From: Caballeronia peredens
Lineage (GTDB): Bacteria > Pseudomonadota > Gammaproteobacteria > Burkholderiales > Burkholderiaceae
Length of the DNA stretch: 64,000 nucleotides
Assembly: GCA_001544595.2 (NCBI GenBank)
Contig: FCOH02000004.1
Span: 186,001 to 250,000 of the forward strand
Direction of reading: 5' to 3'
Of this stretch, positions 55,774-64,000 are shown in pieces. The position numbers were made by a program, and so were the translations under genes. Position 1 is the stretch's first letter, and each line of letters opens with the position of its first letter. The notes under the pieces were generated by a model. That model saw nothing but the letters and a program-made list of their open reading frames with translations. It searched no databases and was not told the origin of the DNA.

Positions 55774-57632
55774 CAAAGATCGTTTACCTGGAGTCGTTTT
55801 AGTGTTTTGACGAGTGTGTCGTTATCCGGTTCGAGCTTCTGCGCCTGCCGCCAGGTGGCACGCGCCTGATCCTGCTGTCCGGATTTCCACTGGACTTCGC
55901 CCAGATGCGCGCCGATTTCGGCGTTCGGCTGAAGGTCGTAAGCGTTCTTCAGGATCTTTTCCGCTTCGGCCGCGTTGCCCTGACGGAAGCGCGCCCAGCC
56001 GAGACTGTCCATGATGAACGCGTCGTTCGGTGCGAGCGAAACCGCTTTTTCGATGAGCTTCACCGCTTCGTCGAGCCGCTGGTTGCGATCGACGAGCGAA
56101 TAACCGAGCGCGTTGTACGCCTGCGGATTGTTCGGCTGCATGCGCATCAGCGAGCGCAACTGCGCTTCCATGACGTCGTAGTGGCCGTTCTTTTCCGCGG
56201 CCATTGCGTAGTCGTACGTGAGATCGGGATCGTCCGGGAACGCAGCGACGGCCTTCGCCAGATTCGCTTCCGCTTCCTGATAGCGATGTGCCTCGAAGAG
56301 GATTGCCGAGTCGGTGCGGGCGAGCATGGCGAGATCGCGCGGATCGGAACTCTGCAGGCTGCCGAGCAGCGCACGGGCTTCGTCGATCTTGCCTTGCTTC
56401 GCGAGCAGTTGTGCGCGCGTGACCTGCGCGGGCAGATACTGCGGGCTCGAACGCGGAATCTTGTCGAGCCACTGGCTCGCGACGGCTTCGTTCTTCTGCT
56501 CGAGCGCGAGTTGCGCGAGGTAGATGTACGCCTGGCCGGGATCCGCGCCCGGCGTGTTCTCCGCCGTCTTCGCGTAGAGGTTGAGGTAATCCTGTGCCTT
56601 GTCGAACTGCTTCTTCTGGACGCTGATGAGCGCGAGCGCCATCAGGGGCGTCAGATCCTTCGCGTCGTTCTTGCGCATGATTTCGAACTGCTTCTGCGCG
56701 TCGTCGAGCCGGTCGGCCGACAGGTACAACTGCGCGAGCGCGAGCCGTGCGTCATGCGACTTCGGATTCTTGTCGAGATACTTCTCGAACGAAGCGATGC
56801 CTTCCTTGCGCTCTTCCGGCCCCATGCGCGCGAGCGTCAGCGCCGCAGGCAGATAATCCGGACGCAGTTGCAGCGCCTTTTCGAGCGATGCCTTCGCGCC
56901 CGGCGGATCGTCGGCGATCAGTTGCTGGCGTGCGAGCGCGAGTTGCGCTTCGGGCCGGTCCTGATCGTTTTTCGTCAGATCTTTGAGCACGTTCAGGCCG
57001 CCGACGCGATTCGGCCCGCGCGCAAGCAGGCTCTGCAGCGACAGAATGGCCTCGCCGCGCTGTTCGGGCGACACCTTCGCGAGTTCGGCCTGGAGCGTGG
57101 CCCGCGCGTCTTCCGGCTTGCCGGCGACGATCAGAAGCGATGCGCTCAACTGCGCGGCGCGTTCCGAATGCGGCGCAAACTGTTGCCAGAGTTGCGCCGA
57201 CGTGAGCGCGTCGTTCGGGCTTTGGGCCGCAATGGCGATTTCGGTCGCGCGCTGCGCGAAACGCGGGTCATGCGTGTCGCGGGCGAGCGCGAGATAGGTC
57301 TGGTAAGCCGGCGCCGGCTGACCGCGCTGCAGCGCGACTTCCGCCGCGAGCACCTGAAACACGATCTGGCTGGACATTGCCACGCCCGGCAGATCCTGCG
57401 ACTCCGAGCCGCTTACCGGCGCGGTCAGCAGATCCGCGGCGCTTTGCGCGTCGGCCTGGTCGTCGGCGCTCGGGACGGGCGTCGCGTCGGGCGACTGGCC
57501 GTACGCGGGCGCGAACGCGAGCGCGGCCATCGCGAGCGCGACGGCGCCGGCGATTCGCGACATCGGCGTGGCGACGGAATGCGCCACACCGGCCTGACGC
57601 TTCGCAAACAGCTTCATGACGAAGGGGTTCAT
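55773..57632 (-). CDS. Tetratricopeptide-repeat exported protein
   Basis: About 619 residues from ATG 57632; ATG 57617 is also possible and neither has a strong ribosome site. A signal peptide ends near AYGQ. The mature protein is made of many TPR units, for example [32 protein letters not shown] and [32 protein letters not shown]. Such proteins act as scaffolds in the periplasm. The conserved neighbour lolB suggests a lipoprotein or envelope role, not proven. It is divergent from mutM. Confidence 0.87.
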   Translation of the reverse strand: MNPFVMKLFAKRQAGVAHSVATPMSRIAGAVALAMAALAFAPAYGQSPDATPVPSADDQADAQSAADLLTAPVSGSESQDLPGVAMSSQIVFQVLAAEVALQRGQPAPAYQTYLALARDTHDPRFAQRATEIAIAAQSPNDALTSAQLWQQFAPHSERAAQLSASLLIVAGKPEDARATLQAELAKVSPEQRGEAILSLQSLLARGPNRVGGLNVLKDLTKNDQDRPEAQLALARQQLIADDPPGAKASLEKALQLRPDYLPAALTLARMGPEERKEGIASFEKYLDKNPKSHDARLALAQLYLSADRLDDAQKQFEIMRKNDAKDLTPLMALALISVQKKQFDKAQDYLNLYAKTAENTPGADPGQAYIYLAQLALEQKNEAVASQWLDKIPRSSPQYLPAQVTRAQLLAKQGKIDEARALLGSLQSSDPRDLAMLARTDSAILFEAHRYQEAEANLAKAVAAFPDDPDLTYDYAMAAEKNGHYDVMEAQLRSLMRMQPNNPQAYNALGYSLVDRNQRLDEAVKLIEKAVSLAPNDAFIMDSLGWARFRQGNAAEAEKILKNAYDLQPNAEIGAHLGEVQWKSGQQDQARATWRQAQKLEPDNDTLVKTLKRLQVNDL

Positions 57633-57717
57633 GGAAATCCAGACAATGTTTCGGTCGATTGTAACGCGGTCGCTAAAATACCGGCACACTCGCCCAAGCA
57701 AGTCTCTCTCCAGAAAA

Positions 57718-58548
57718 ATGCCCGAACTGCCGGAAGTCGAAGTCACCCGCCGGGGAATCGAACCTTATGTCGCCGGACGGCGCGTCGAGCATGTCGACGT
57801 GCGCACGCCCGCGCTGCGCTGGCCCATCCCGAAGCATCTTCCGAAGACGCTCGATCATCTGAAGATCGAGAAGGTCGAGCGGCGCGGCAAGTATCTGCTG
57901 TTCGAGACCGTCGAAGGCTGGCTGATCGTTCATCTCGGCATGACCGGCACGTTGCGGGTCCTGCGCCACGTTCCGAAGCCGCCGGACGCGGCGAAGCACG
58001 ATCACGTCGATATCGTGTTCGACGACTTCATTCTGCGATTTCGCGATCCGCGGCGCTTCGGCGCGATTCTCTGGCATCCGCGCGCGGACGGCGACGTGCT
58101 CGATCATCCGCTGCTCGCGGACCTCGGCGTCGAGCCGTTCTCGCCGGAGTTCTCCGGCGCGCTGCTGTTTCGCGCGACGCGCGGGCGCAAGGTGTCGGTG
58201 AAGCAGGCGCTGCTCGCGGGCGGAATCGTCGTCGGCGTGGGCAATATCTATGCGTCGGAAAGCCTGTTTCGTGCGGGAATCCGGCCGACGACCGCAGCCG
58301 GGCGCATCTCGCTCGTGCGCTACGATCTGCTCGCGGACGCCGTGCGCGTGACACTCGCGGCGGCCATCGAGAAGGGCGGCAGCACGCTGCGCGATTTCGT
58401 CGGCAGCAACGGCGAGTCGGGTTACTTCCAGCTCGACTACTTCGTCTATGATCGCGCCGGGTTGCCGTGCCATGTCTGCGGCACGGCGATCAGGCAAATC
58501 GTTCAGGGTCAGCGCTCGACGTATTTCTGCCCGCGCTGCCAACGCTAA
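57718..58548 (+). CDS. mutM: Formamidopyrimidine-DNA glycosylase
   Basis: 276 residues from ATG 57718, so that the catalytic Pro2-Glu3 (MPELPE) is at the N-terminus. [10 protein letters not shown] near 75 and a C-terminal zinc finger [15 protein letters not shown]...CPRC complete the family. It excises 8-oxoguanine. mutY follows 6 bp downstream, so both 8-oxoG repair enzymes form one unit. Confidence 0.97.
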   Translation: MPELPEVEVTRRGIEPYVAGRRVEHVDVRTPALRWPIPKHLPKTLDHLKIEKVERRGKYLLFETVEGWLIVHLGMTGTLRVLRHVPKPPDAAKHDHVDIVFDDFILRFRDPRRFGAILWHPRADGDVLDHPLLADLGVEPFSPEFSGALLFRATRGRKVSVKQALLAGGIVVGVGNIYASESLFRAGIRPTTAAGRISLVRYDLLADAVRVTLAAAIEKGGSTLRDFVGSNGESGYFQLDYFVYDRAGLPCHVCGTAIRQIVQGQRSTYFCPRCQR

Positions 58549-58554
58549 ATTTCC

Positions 58555-59616
58555 ATGCTCGCTCTCACCGATTTCTCCGCGCGCCTGATCGCGTGGCAAC
58601 GCATTCACGGCCGCCACGATCTGCCGTGGCAGAACACGCGCGATGCGTATCGCATCTGGCTGTCGGAGATCATGCTGCAGCAGACGCAGGTGTCGACCGT
58701 CATCCCGTATTACGCGCGCTTCCTCGAACGTTTTCCGACGGTGACGGCGCTCGCCGATGCGCCCATCGACGACGTCATGGCGCTATGGGCCGGCCTCGGC
58801 TACTACTCGCGCGCGCGCAATCTGCATCGCTGCGCGCAGGTCGTCGCGCATGAGCATGGCGGCGCGTTTCCACAAACGGTCGACGAACTCGCGGAATTGC
58901 CGGGCATCGGCCGTTCGACGGCGGCGGCGATCGCATCCTTCGCGTTCGCCGCGCGCGCGACGATCCTCGATGGCAACGTCAAGCGCGTGCTCGCGCGCGT
59001 CTTCGGCGTGGAAGGTTTTCCAGGCGAGAAGCGCGTCGAGAACGCGATGTGGACGCTTGCCGAATCGCTGTTGCCGGACGCCGCGAACAAGGACGAAGTG
59101 ACCGCGTACACGCAAGGCCTGATGGACCTCGGCGCGACGCTCTGCGTGCGCGGCAAGCCGGATTGCGCGCGCTGTCCGTTTTCACCCGATTGCGTGGCCA
59201 GGGTCGAGGGACGCCAGCGCGAATTGCCCGCGGCGCGTCCGAAGAAAGCGGTCCCGACACGCAAGACCTGGATGCTCGTGCTCACGGACGGCGACTCGAT
59301 TCTGCTCGAGAAACGCCCGCCGACGGGCATCTGGGGCGGCTTGTGGAGCCTCCCCGAAGCGGCCGACGAAGCAGCGCTCGCGGCCGTCGCGCACAGTCTC
59401 GGCGGCGGCGAGCCTTTGCAGCGCCTCGCGCCGCTCTCGCACACCTTCACGCACTTCAGGCTGGAAATCGAGCCGCGGCTGGGCGAGGCGCACGGCGCTC
59501 CGCCCGAGTTGACGAGCGCGGAGACCGTCTGGGCGCCGCTCGCTCGCATCGATACGTTCGGTCTGCCCGCGCCCGTGAAGAAACTGCTCGACGCGCTGAC
59601 GGGCTCGCTGATCTAA
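58555..59616 (+). CDS. mutY: A/G-specific adenine DNA glycosylase
   Basis: 353 residues. The N-terminal domain has DLPWQNTRDAYRIWLSEIMLQQTQV, the helix-hairpin-helix LPGIGRSTAAAI and a 4Fe-4S loop with spacing C-x6-C-x2-C-x5-C (CVRGKPDCARCPFSPDC). A C-terminal NUDIX-like domain (about 230-345) checks for 8-oxoG. It removes A opposite 8-oxoG. It overlaps the convergent LON-domain gene by 4 bp. Confidence 0.97.
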   Translation: MLALTDFSARLIAWQRIHGRHDLPWQNTRDAYRIWLSEIMLQQTQVSTVIPYYARFLERFPTVTALADAPIDDVMALWAGLGYYSRARNLHRCAQVVAHEHGGAFPQTVDELAELPGIGRSTAAAIASFAFAARATILDGNVKRVLARVFGVEGFPGEKRVENAMWTLAESLLPDAANKDEVTAYTQGLMDLGATLCVRGKPDCARCPFSPDCVARVEGRQRELPAARPKKAVPTRKTWMLVLTDGDSILLEKRPPTGIWGGLWSLPEAADEAALAAVAHSLGGGEPLQRLAPLSHTFTHFRLEIEPRLGEAHGAPPELTSAETVWAPLARIDTFGLPAPVKKLLDALTGSLI

Positions 59617-60245
59617 AGCAGCTGATGGTGCTGCATGTAGTGATGCACCACGTCGATCCGCGCACCGGCGTCCATCAGTTCCATGAGCTTCTGGCGGGCG
59701 CGCATCGGGATCGGCAGGACTTCGGCGAGACGGTTGGATACCCAGGTGGGATCGTCGAAAAGATACGGTTCGACGAACGGCAGATTCTGCGGCTCGCGCT
59801 CCCTGATGGTGTCGATGATCCGCTCCAGCACTTCCGCGCACGCGCCGAATTTGGCGAGCGTTTCGGCGCCTTGCAGCGGCTGATCCTCGCCCAGCAGTTG
59901 CGCCGTGCCGACGACCAGATTGCTCGGCTCCACGCGATGATCCGTCAGCCTGAAGCGCTCCGTGCCGCGCGCCTGCACGAGCAGCAGACCGAAGGTATCG
60001 ACATCGCATTCGGAGATTTCAGCGAGACAGCCGATGCTTTCCGGCACAGACGGATCCCCCGGCGACGCCACTTCATGACCGCTTTTCAGCAGGCATACGC
60101 CGAACGGGGTTTTCTCGCGCAGGCACGAGCGCGCCATATCCAGATAGCGCGCCTCGAAAATCTTGAGCGGCAGCAGGCCGCCGGGGAACAGGACGGTGTG
60201 AAGCGGAAACAGCGGCAAGTCGGCCAAAACAGGATTCGCGGACAT
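59613..60245 (-). CDS. LON-protease substrate-binding-domain protein
   Basis: A 210-residue protein with the N-terminal domain of Lon only: LPLFPLHTVLFPGGLLPLKIFEARYLDM at about 9-36, then FGVCLLKSGHEV. There is no AAA+ or protease domain. Stand-alone LON-domain proteins are common in beta-proteobacteria and of unknown function. It lies 33 bp downstream of rapZ and may be cotranscribed. Confidence 0.9.
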   Translation of the reverse strand: MSANPVLADLPLFPLHTVLFPGGLLPLKIFEARYLDMARSCLREKTPFGVCLLKSGHEVASPGDPSVPESIGCLAEISECDVDTFGLLLVQARGTERFRLTDHRVEPSNLVVGTAQLLGEDQPLQGAETLAKFGACAEVLERIIDTIREREPQNLPFVEPYLFDDPTWVSNRLAEVLPIPMRARQKLMELMDAGARIDVVHHYMQHHQLL

Positions 60246-60278
60246 CGCGCTCCTCCAGGGTGGACCGCCGTCGGGCGA

Positions 60279-61175
60279 TCAGGTTCGCGTGTGGGCCGCG
60301 TCGTCATCCACCGGGATGGGCGCGTCACGATGCCGCACGATCACGTTTGCCTTCTCGCGAAAGCGGGCGGCGAGCGCCTCCGCGATGAACACCGAGCGAT
60401 GCTGGCCGCCCGTGCAGCCGATTGCGACGGTGAGATAACTGCGGTTGTCGTCGCGAAAACGCGGCAGCCATTTGCCGACGAACGCGCCGATATCGTCGAT
60501 CATCTCGCCGACCATCGGTTGCGCGGATAAAAAGTCGATGATGGGCTTGTCGAGGCCCGTAAACGGACGCAGCTCGCGGTCGTAGTACGGATTCGGCAGC
60601 GTGCGCACGTCGAACACGAGATCGGCGTCGAGCGGCACGCCGCGCTTGAAGCCGAACGATTCGAACATCAGCGTGAGATCGGCCGCCTCCGTCTCGACGA
60701 AGCGCTTCACCCACGCGCGCAGGACGTTCGCGCGCAGATTGCTGGTGTCGATCTGATGACCGTACTCGGCGAGACCCGCAACCAGTTCGCGCTCGCGCTC
60801 GATCGCCTCGGCGAGCGAGTTCAGCAGGCCGACGTCGGCTTCGCGCATCGGCGGGCCGGAAAGCGGGTGACGGCGGCGCGTCTCGGAAAAGCGCTGAATG
60901 AGCGACTGCGTGCTCGCGTTGAGGAACAGCACGCGCAAATCGTAGTCGTTCGACAGCTTGTGGATGATGCCCGGCACTTCGTCGAGCGAGAGGCTCGAAC
61001 GCGCATCGATCGCGACGGCGAGGCGCGCCTGGCCTTCCTTCGCGAGATAGTCGGCGAGTTCGGGCAGGAAACGCGGCGGCAGGTTGTCGACGCAATAGTA
61101 GCCGCCGTCTTCCAGCGCGTTCAGCGCAACGGACTTGCCGGAACCGGAGATGCCGGTGATCAGGATGATACGCAT
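60279..61175 (-). CDS. rapZ: RNase adapter / nucleotide-binding protein RapZ
   Basis: 298 residues. Walker [17 protein letters not shown] at about 8-23; Walker-B-like and RNA/metabolite-binding C-terminal part includes [21 protein letters not shown]. RapZ binds GlcN-6-P and, in E. coli, directs RNase E to the small RNA GlmZ that controls GlmS. It lies 73 bp downstream of hprK. No glmY or glmZ can be recognised here, so the target in this organism is open. Confidence 0.95.
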   Translation of the reverse strand: MRIILITGISGSGKSVALNALEDGGYYCVDNLPPRFLPELADYLAKEGQARLAVAIDARSSLSLDEVPGIIHKLSNDYDLRVLFLNASTQSLIQRFSETRRRHPLSGPPMREADVGLLNSLAEAIERERELVAGLAEYGHQIDTSNLRANVLRAWVKRFVETEAADLTLMFESFGFKRGVPLDADLVFDVRTLPNPYYDRELRPFTGLDKPIIDFLSAQPMVGEMIDDIGAFVGKWLPRFRDDNRSYLTVAIGCTGGQHRSVFIAEALAARFREKANVIVRHRDAPIPVDDDAAHTRT

Positions 61176-61248
61176 GGGAGTCGACTCTTTCGCTTTATCT
61201 TAGCACCTGCAACTGATACGAATCCGGCGTGAAACAATCACGGCGAGG

Positions 61249-62217
61249 TCAGATCAGCTTGCCGGGAAACTGGCTGTCGGGATCCTGCATGGCGAGCCGC
61301 TGACGGTCCATGAAGTCGCGCAGGGTATCGATGCCGCGCAATTGCAGGATCGTATTGCGCACCGCGGCCTCGACCAGCACGGCCAGGTTGCGTCCCGCGG
61401 CCACCTGAATGGTCACTTTGCTGATCGGCAGGCCGAGTACGTCGACCGTCTGGCTCTCCAGCGGCAGGCGCTGGAATTCGCCGTCCGGCCGGCGCACGAG
61501 CTGCACGATCAGCTTGAGTTTCATTTTCCGGCGCACGGCGGTTTCGCCGAAGATCGTCTTGATGTCGAGCAGGCCGAGACCGCGCACTTCGAGCAGATTT
61601 TGCAGGAGCGGCGGGCAGCGGCCTTCCACGAAATCCGGTCCGAGGCGCACGAAATCGACGGCATCGTCCGCTACGAGACCGTGACCGCGGCTGATGAGTT
61701 CCAGGCCGAGTTCGCTCTTGCCGAGACCGGAGTCGCCGGTGAGCAGCACGCCCATCCCGAGGATGTCGATGAATACCCCGTGCAGCGTCGCGCGCGGCGC
61801 GAGAATGCGCGACATATAGGCACGCAGGCTGTCGATCACGGCCGCCGCCGACATGCGCGTCGTGAAGAGCGGCGTGGACGAGCGCGTGCAGCGCAGAACG
61901 AGTTCGGGCGGCGCGCCGACTTCTCCCGCGACCACCAGAAACGGCGGTTCGAGCGCGATCAGCTCCGCCATGTGGCGCGAGCGGTCTTCGTCTGACTGAC
62001 GCTGGTAGTAATTGATCTCGGCGTCGCCGAGCACCTGGATACGGTTCGGGTGAATCAGGTTCAGGTGGCCGACGAGATCGGCGCTCGACGTCGCGTTCGC
62101 GACCGTCTCGCTCGAAAAGCCGCGTTCCCAGCCTTCGTGCCCGGTGAGCCAGCTGAGCTTCAGAGCGGCGGCGTTATCGTCGAAAATACTTTGGGCGTTG
62201 ATGCTGGACGTATCCAT
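61249..62217 (-). CDS. hprK: HPr kinase/phosphorylase
   Basis: 322 residues. Walker [16 protein letters not shown] near 155 and the signature [16 protein letters not shown] near 205 are present, followed by the C-terminal metal and HPr contacts. It phosphorylates Ser46 of HPr and removes the phosphate. In Gram-negatives it is tied to PTS control of metabolism or virulence rather than to catabolite repression through CcpA. It sits between ptsN and rapZ. Confidence 0.96.
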   Translation of the reverse strand: MDTSSINAQSIFDDNAAALKLSWLTGHEGWERGFSSETVANATSSADLVGHLNLIHPNRIQVLGDAEINYYQRQSDEDRSRHMAELIALEPPFLVVAGEVGAPPELVLRCTRSSTPLFTTRMSAAAVIDSLRAYMSRILAPRATLHGVFIDILGMGVLLTGDSGLGKSELGLELISRGHGLVADDAVDFVRLGPDFVEGRCPPLLQNLLEVRGLGLLDIKTIFGETAVRRKMKLKLIVQLVRRPDGEFQRLPLESQTVDVLGLPISKVTIQVAAGRNLAVLVEAAVRNTILQLRGIDTLRDFMDRQRLAMQDPDSQFPGKLI

Positions 62218-62403
62218 GAGGCCGGAACTCCGTTGGAAGCCGGGAGCAGCCTTCGCGGAACGACGAAGCGGATTGCTTCGATACGCCGCATGGCGCTGCG
62301 TTTGACCGATTGTGCCCCAGAAGCTTCGCGTAAGCGAGGCGCGCCAGGCGTCCGGGCGGCGCTGCGCAAGCCTCGGACGCGGTTCACCAGTTTCGTGCGG
62401 CGA

Positions 62404-62859
62404 TTACGGTTGCCACTGCGTGAGCACTTGATAAAGCGCTTCACGATTTTCTTCCTTGTGCAGACGCTCGCGCGCCTCGCTGTCGGAGAGCAACTGCGCG
62501 ATCTCCGAGAGAATTTCCAGATGCTGCTGCGTGGCCTGTTCGGGCACGAGCAGAAAGATCAGGAGCGACACCGGCTGGCCGTCGGGCGATTCGAACGCGA
62601 CGGGCTCGGCCAGGCGCACGAACGCGGCCAGCGGCTGCTTGAGCCCTTTGATGCGGCCATGCGGAATGGCGACGCCCTCGCCGAGGCCGGTCGAGCCGAG
62701 GCGCTCACGAGCGAAGAGATTGTCGGTGACGATGCTGCGGGCGACGCCGTGCTGGTTCTCGAAAATGAGGCCCGCCTGCTCGAATACGCGTTTCTTGCTG
62801 GTAACGGCTAGTCCGAGAACGACGTTCTCGATGGGAAGAAATTTGGCTAAACGATTCAT
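62404..62859 (-). CDS. ptsN: PTS EIIA-Ntr (PtsN)
   Basis: 151 residues from ATG 62859. The phospho-histidine is His67 in VAIPHGRIKG, and LLIFLLVPEQATQQHLEILSEIAQLL follows near 98-123. EIIA-Ntr is phosphorylated via the PTS chain and regulates potassium, nitrogen or phosphate systems. A distant ATG at 62895 would add 12 residues. It follows rpoN and hpf in the standard cluster, although 424 bp and a terminator separate hpf from it. Confidence 0.95.
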   Translation of the reverse strand: MNRLAKFLPIENVVLGLAVTSKKRVFEQAGLIFENQHGVARSIVTDNLFARERLGSTGLGEGVAIPHGRIKGLKQPLAAFVRLAEPVAFESPDGQPVSLLIFLLVPEQATQQHLEILSEIAQLLSDSEARERLHKEENREALYQVLTQWQP

Positions 62860-63283
62860 GTTGGCAGGCAGATGCGTGGCCTGATTGCTCCTCATCGTGG
62901 CTGCTGTCTGAAAGCGCTCACGGCGATGTGAAACGAAAAGTGCGCTGGCGGCGTTTCCCTGCAGCGTTCCTGTCGCGCGACCCCGAAAATAACCGGACCA
63001 TTATAGAACAGGCCCAACTGCGATGGTGCGCCGCGCCATGGCGCGGATTGCGATCCAATGTGCAGTACAAAACCCTGAAAATCAATGGCTTGAACCACAT
63101 CACGACGAAAATCCAACAAAAAAGCCGCCTGGAACGGCGGCTTCGGTACGATGCATGCTCGTCGTGAACGTTTCGGAAAATTCGAGGGAAGCCTCGAAAC
63201 TCGTCCGCCGTCCGGTGACGGCGGGATTTGCCCGATCAATCGGTCAGTTCGCGAGCCACACCGTTTTGCCCATCGTCTTGCCC
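62860..63283. other. hpf-ptsN intergenic region
   Basis: 424 bp without a gene. It holds the hpf terminator at 63114-63143 and, on the minus strand, a TATAAT at 63005-63000 about 140 bp before ptsN that could be a -10 for ptsN-hprK-rapZ; no good -35 is seen. About 140 nt of unexplained 3' DNA separates the hpf stop from its terminator. Confidence 0.5.
63114..63143 (-). terminator. Rho-independent terminator downstream of hpf
   Basis: An 8-bp stem AAGCCGCC/GGCGGCTT with a 6-nt loop runs into TTTTTG on the minus strand. It lies about 140 bp after the hpf stop. Confidence 0.85.
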
Positions 63284-63643
63284 TCAGGGCGACGGCGCTT
63301 CCAGGCTTTCCGGTTCGCTTCGATACTTCACGGCCTCGTGAGCGTGGCCCTGAATCTTGTCCTTGTGCTTGATGACCTGCCGGTCCAGCTTGTCGACCAT
63401 CAGATCGATGGCGGCGTACATATCAGCGTCACAACTCTCGATAAAAATGTCCTTGCCCTTCAGATGCAGATTGATTTCCGCCTTCTGCCTCTTTTCCTTT
63501 TCCCTATGATTGTCGACCGAGAGGACAACGTTGCCGTCGATGACTTGATCGAAATGACGGAGCACCCTGTCCAGCTTCGTGATCACATACTCGCGCAACG
63601 CAGGCGTCAATTCGAGGTGGTGTCCACTGATCTTCAGATTCAT
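63284..63643 (-). CDS. hpf: Ribosome hibernation-promoting factor (short HPF)
   Basis: 119 residues from ATG 63643 ([20 protein letters not shown]). The fold is HPF/YfiA: two helices over a four-stranded sheet with [31 protein letters not shown]. It lacks the dimerising C-terminal domain of long HPF, so it would work with RMF or alone. It follows rpoN on the same strand, 186 bp apart. Confidence 0.95.
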   Translation of the reverse strand: MNLKISGHHLELTPALREYVITKLDRVLRHFDQVIDGNVVLSVDNHREKEKRQKAEINLHLKGKDIFIESCDADMYAAIDLMVDKLDRQVIKHKDKIQGHAHEAVKYRSEPESLEAPSP

Positions 63644-63829
63644 AGTTGCTCTCCAAGCTAATGGCCGCCAGGCCACGTCGGCTCGTCCGATACCGGTCGG
63701 CTGTGCGTTCCGTCAGCGCGTCATGTCTCACGCGCGCGAAAAACGGATCGCACCGGCCGGCACGTCCGCGCTTTCGCGTAGCGGCCGGTAAACGCCCATC
63801 GCAAAATGCAATGAGCTACAGAGACGGGG

Positions 63830-64000
63830 TCATAGAGACTTGCGCAGATTCACTGCGGGGATCTTGAGGGCTTCGCGGTACTTGGCTACGGTGCGCCGCG
63901 CAACCACGAATCCTTGTTCCGCCAGCAGTTCGGCGATGCGGCTGTCTGAAAGAGGAGTTTTGGGCTCTTCCGCTCCTATCAGTTGCTTGATGAGGGCCCG
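63830..64000 (-). CDS. rpoN: RNA polymerase sigma-54 factor RpoN (C-terminal end only)
   Basis: The last 56 codons are in the window; the rest lies beyond base 64000. They contain the helix [21 protein letters not shown] and the RpoN box [15 protein letters not shown], which contacts the -24 promoter element, before the stop TGA at 63832-63830. RpoN is the factor needed for the glnK-amtB promoter at the other end of the window. Confidence 0.97.
   Translation of the reverse strand, partial: RALIKQLIGAEEPKTPLSDSRIAELLAEQGFVVARRTVAKYREALKIPAVNLRKSL

Noticed and set aside
55905-58451. An 848-codon open frame antisense to the TPR gene and running into mutM
   Set aside because: It lies opposite the TPR gene and in another frame of mutM. 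Composition is Arg-rich with no recognisable domain.
63124-63141. Attachment site or repeat element near hpf
   Set aside because: The inverted repeat with T-run is a standard terminator and no second copy or integrase is present.

Overview
The window is 64 kb of high-GC, gene-dense bacterial chromosome. Gene content and order point to a betaproteobacterium of the Burkholderiaceae, most like Caballeronia or Paraburkholderia. The marker blocks are comM-ubiK-glnK-amtB-gshA-gshB-PTS; the aa3 cytochrome oxidase cluster with DUF2244, DUF2970 and DUF2909 proteins; lolB-ispE-tRNA-Gln-prs-rplY-pth; and rpoN-hpf-ptsN-hprK-rapZ. The species call is inference from remembered synteny; no search was run. 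Almost everything is core housekeeping. I found no phage, insertion sequence, CRISPR array, toxin-antitoxin pair or defence island.

Layout. 1-2.0 kb: comM (cut by the window edge) and ubiK, then a regulatory region with an NtrC-like palindrome, a separate perfect 20-bp palindrome and a sigma-54 promoter. 2.1-10.5 kb: glnK-amtB, glutathione synthesis (gshA, gshB), the general PTS proteins (mannose-type EIIA, HPr, EI) and moeB. 10.6-18.6 kb: a carboxy-terminal protease, gpmA, rhodanese-grxC-secB-gpsA, a macro-domain protein, trmL, comF and a BioC-like methyltransferase. 18.7-29.3 kb: a complete aa3 oxidase and assembly set (coxB, ctaD, cox11, coxC, surf1, an SCO-like protein, ctaA, ctaB, SCO). 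29.3-31.6 kb: YciI, an orphan MetQ and a MarR-GNAT fusion. 31.9-39.5 kb: an N-acetylglucosamine operon (gntR/nagR, nagA, SIS deaminase, EIIA-HPr-EI fusion, EIICB). 39.6-41.9 kb: rpoH with a perfect CIRCE element, pagL and an NTF2-like protein. 41.9-47.3 kb: leuA with a long structured leader, ybiB, FAH hydrolase, maleylacetoacetate isomerase and a LysE-type exporter. 47.4-54.2 kb: ftsY, rsmD, coaD, ferredoxin, hisC, pth, rplY, prs and tRNA-Gln. 54.2-64 kb: ispE, lolB, a TPR protein, mutM, mutY, a LON-domain protein, rapZ, hprK, ptsN, hpf and the 3' end of rpoN.

How the genes fit together. Three phosphotransfer routes sit in one window: the general EI/HPr/EIIA-Man branch, a dedicated GlcNAc branch with its own EI and HPr domains, and EIIA-Ntr (ptsN). 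The serine kinase HprK and the aminosugar-related regulator RapZ lie beside ptsN. Both HPr modules keep a serine at the HprK target position. Nitrogen control appears at both ends: a sigma-54/NtrC-type promoter at glnK-amtB and the rpoN gene itself. The oxidase cluster carries structural subunits, haem A synthesis and most of the copper-delivery proteins in one run.

The most noteworthy observations are a CoxB fused to both a cytochrome c and an OmpA-like domain; a GlcNAc permease with a second EIIB copy that lost its phospho-cysteine; a perfect CIRCE over the rpoH promoter; several unexplained perfect palindromes in intergenic DNA; and a 58-codon frame ending on the leuA start codon. I do not see a clearly new multi-gene system.
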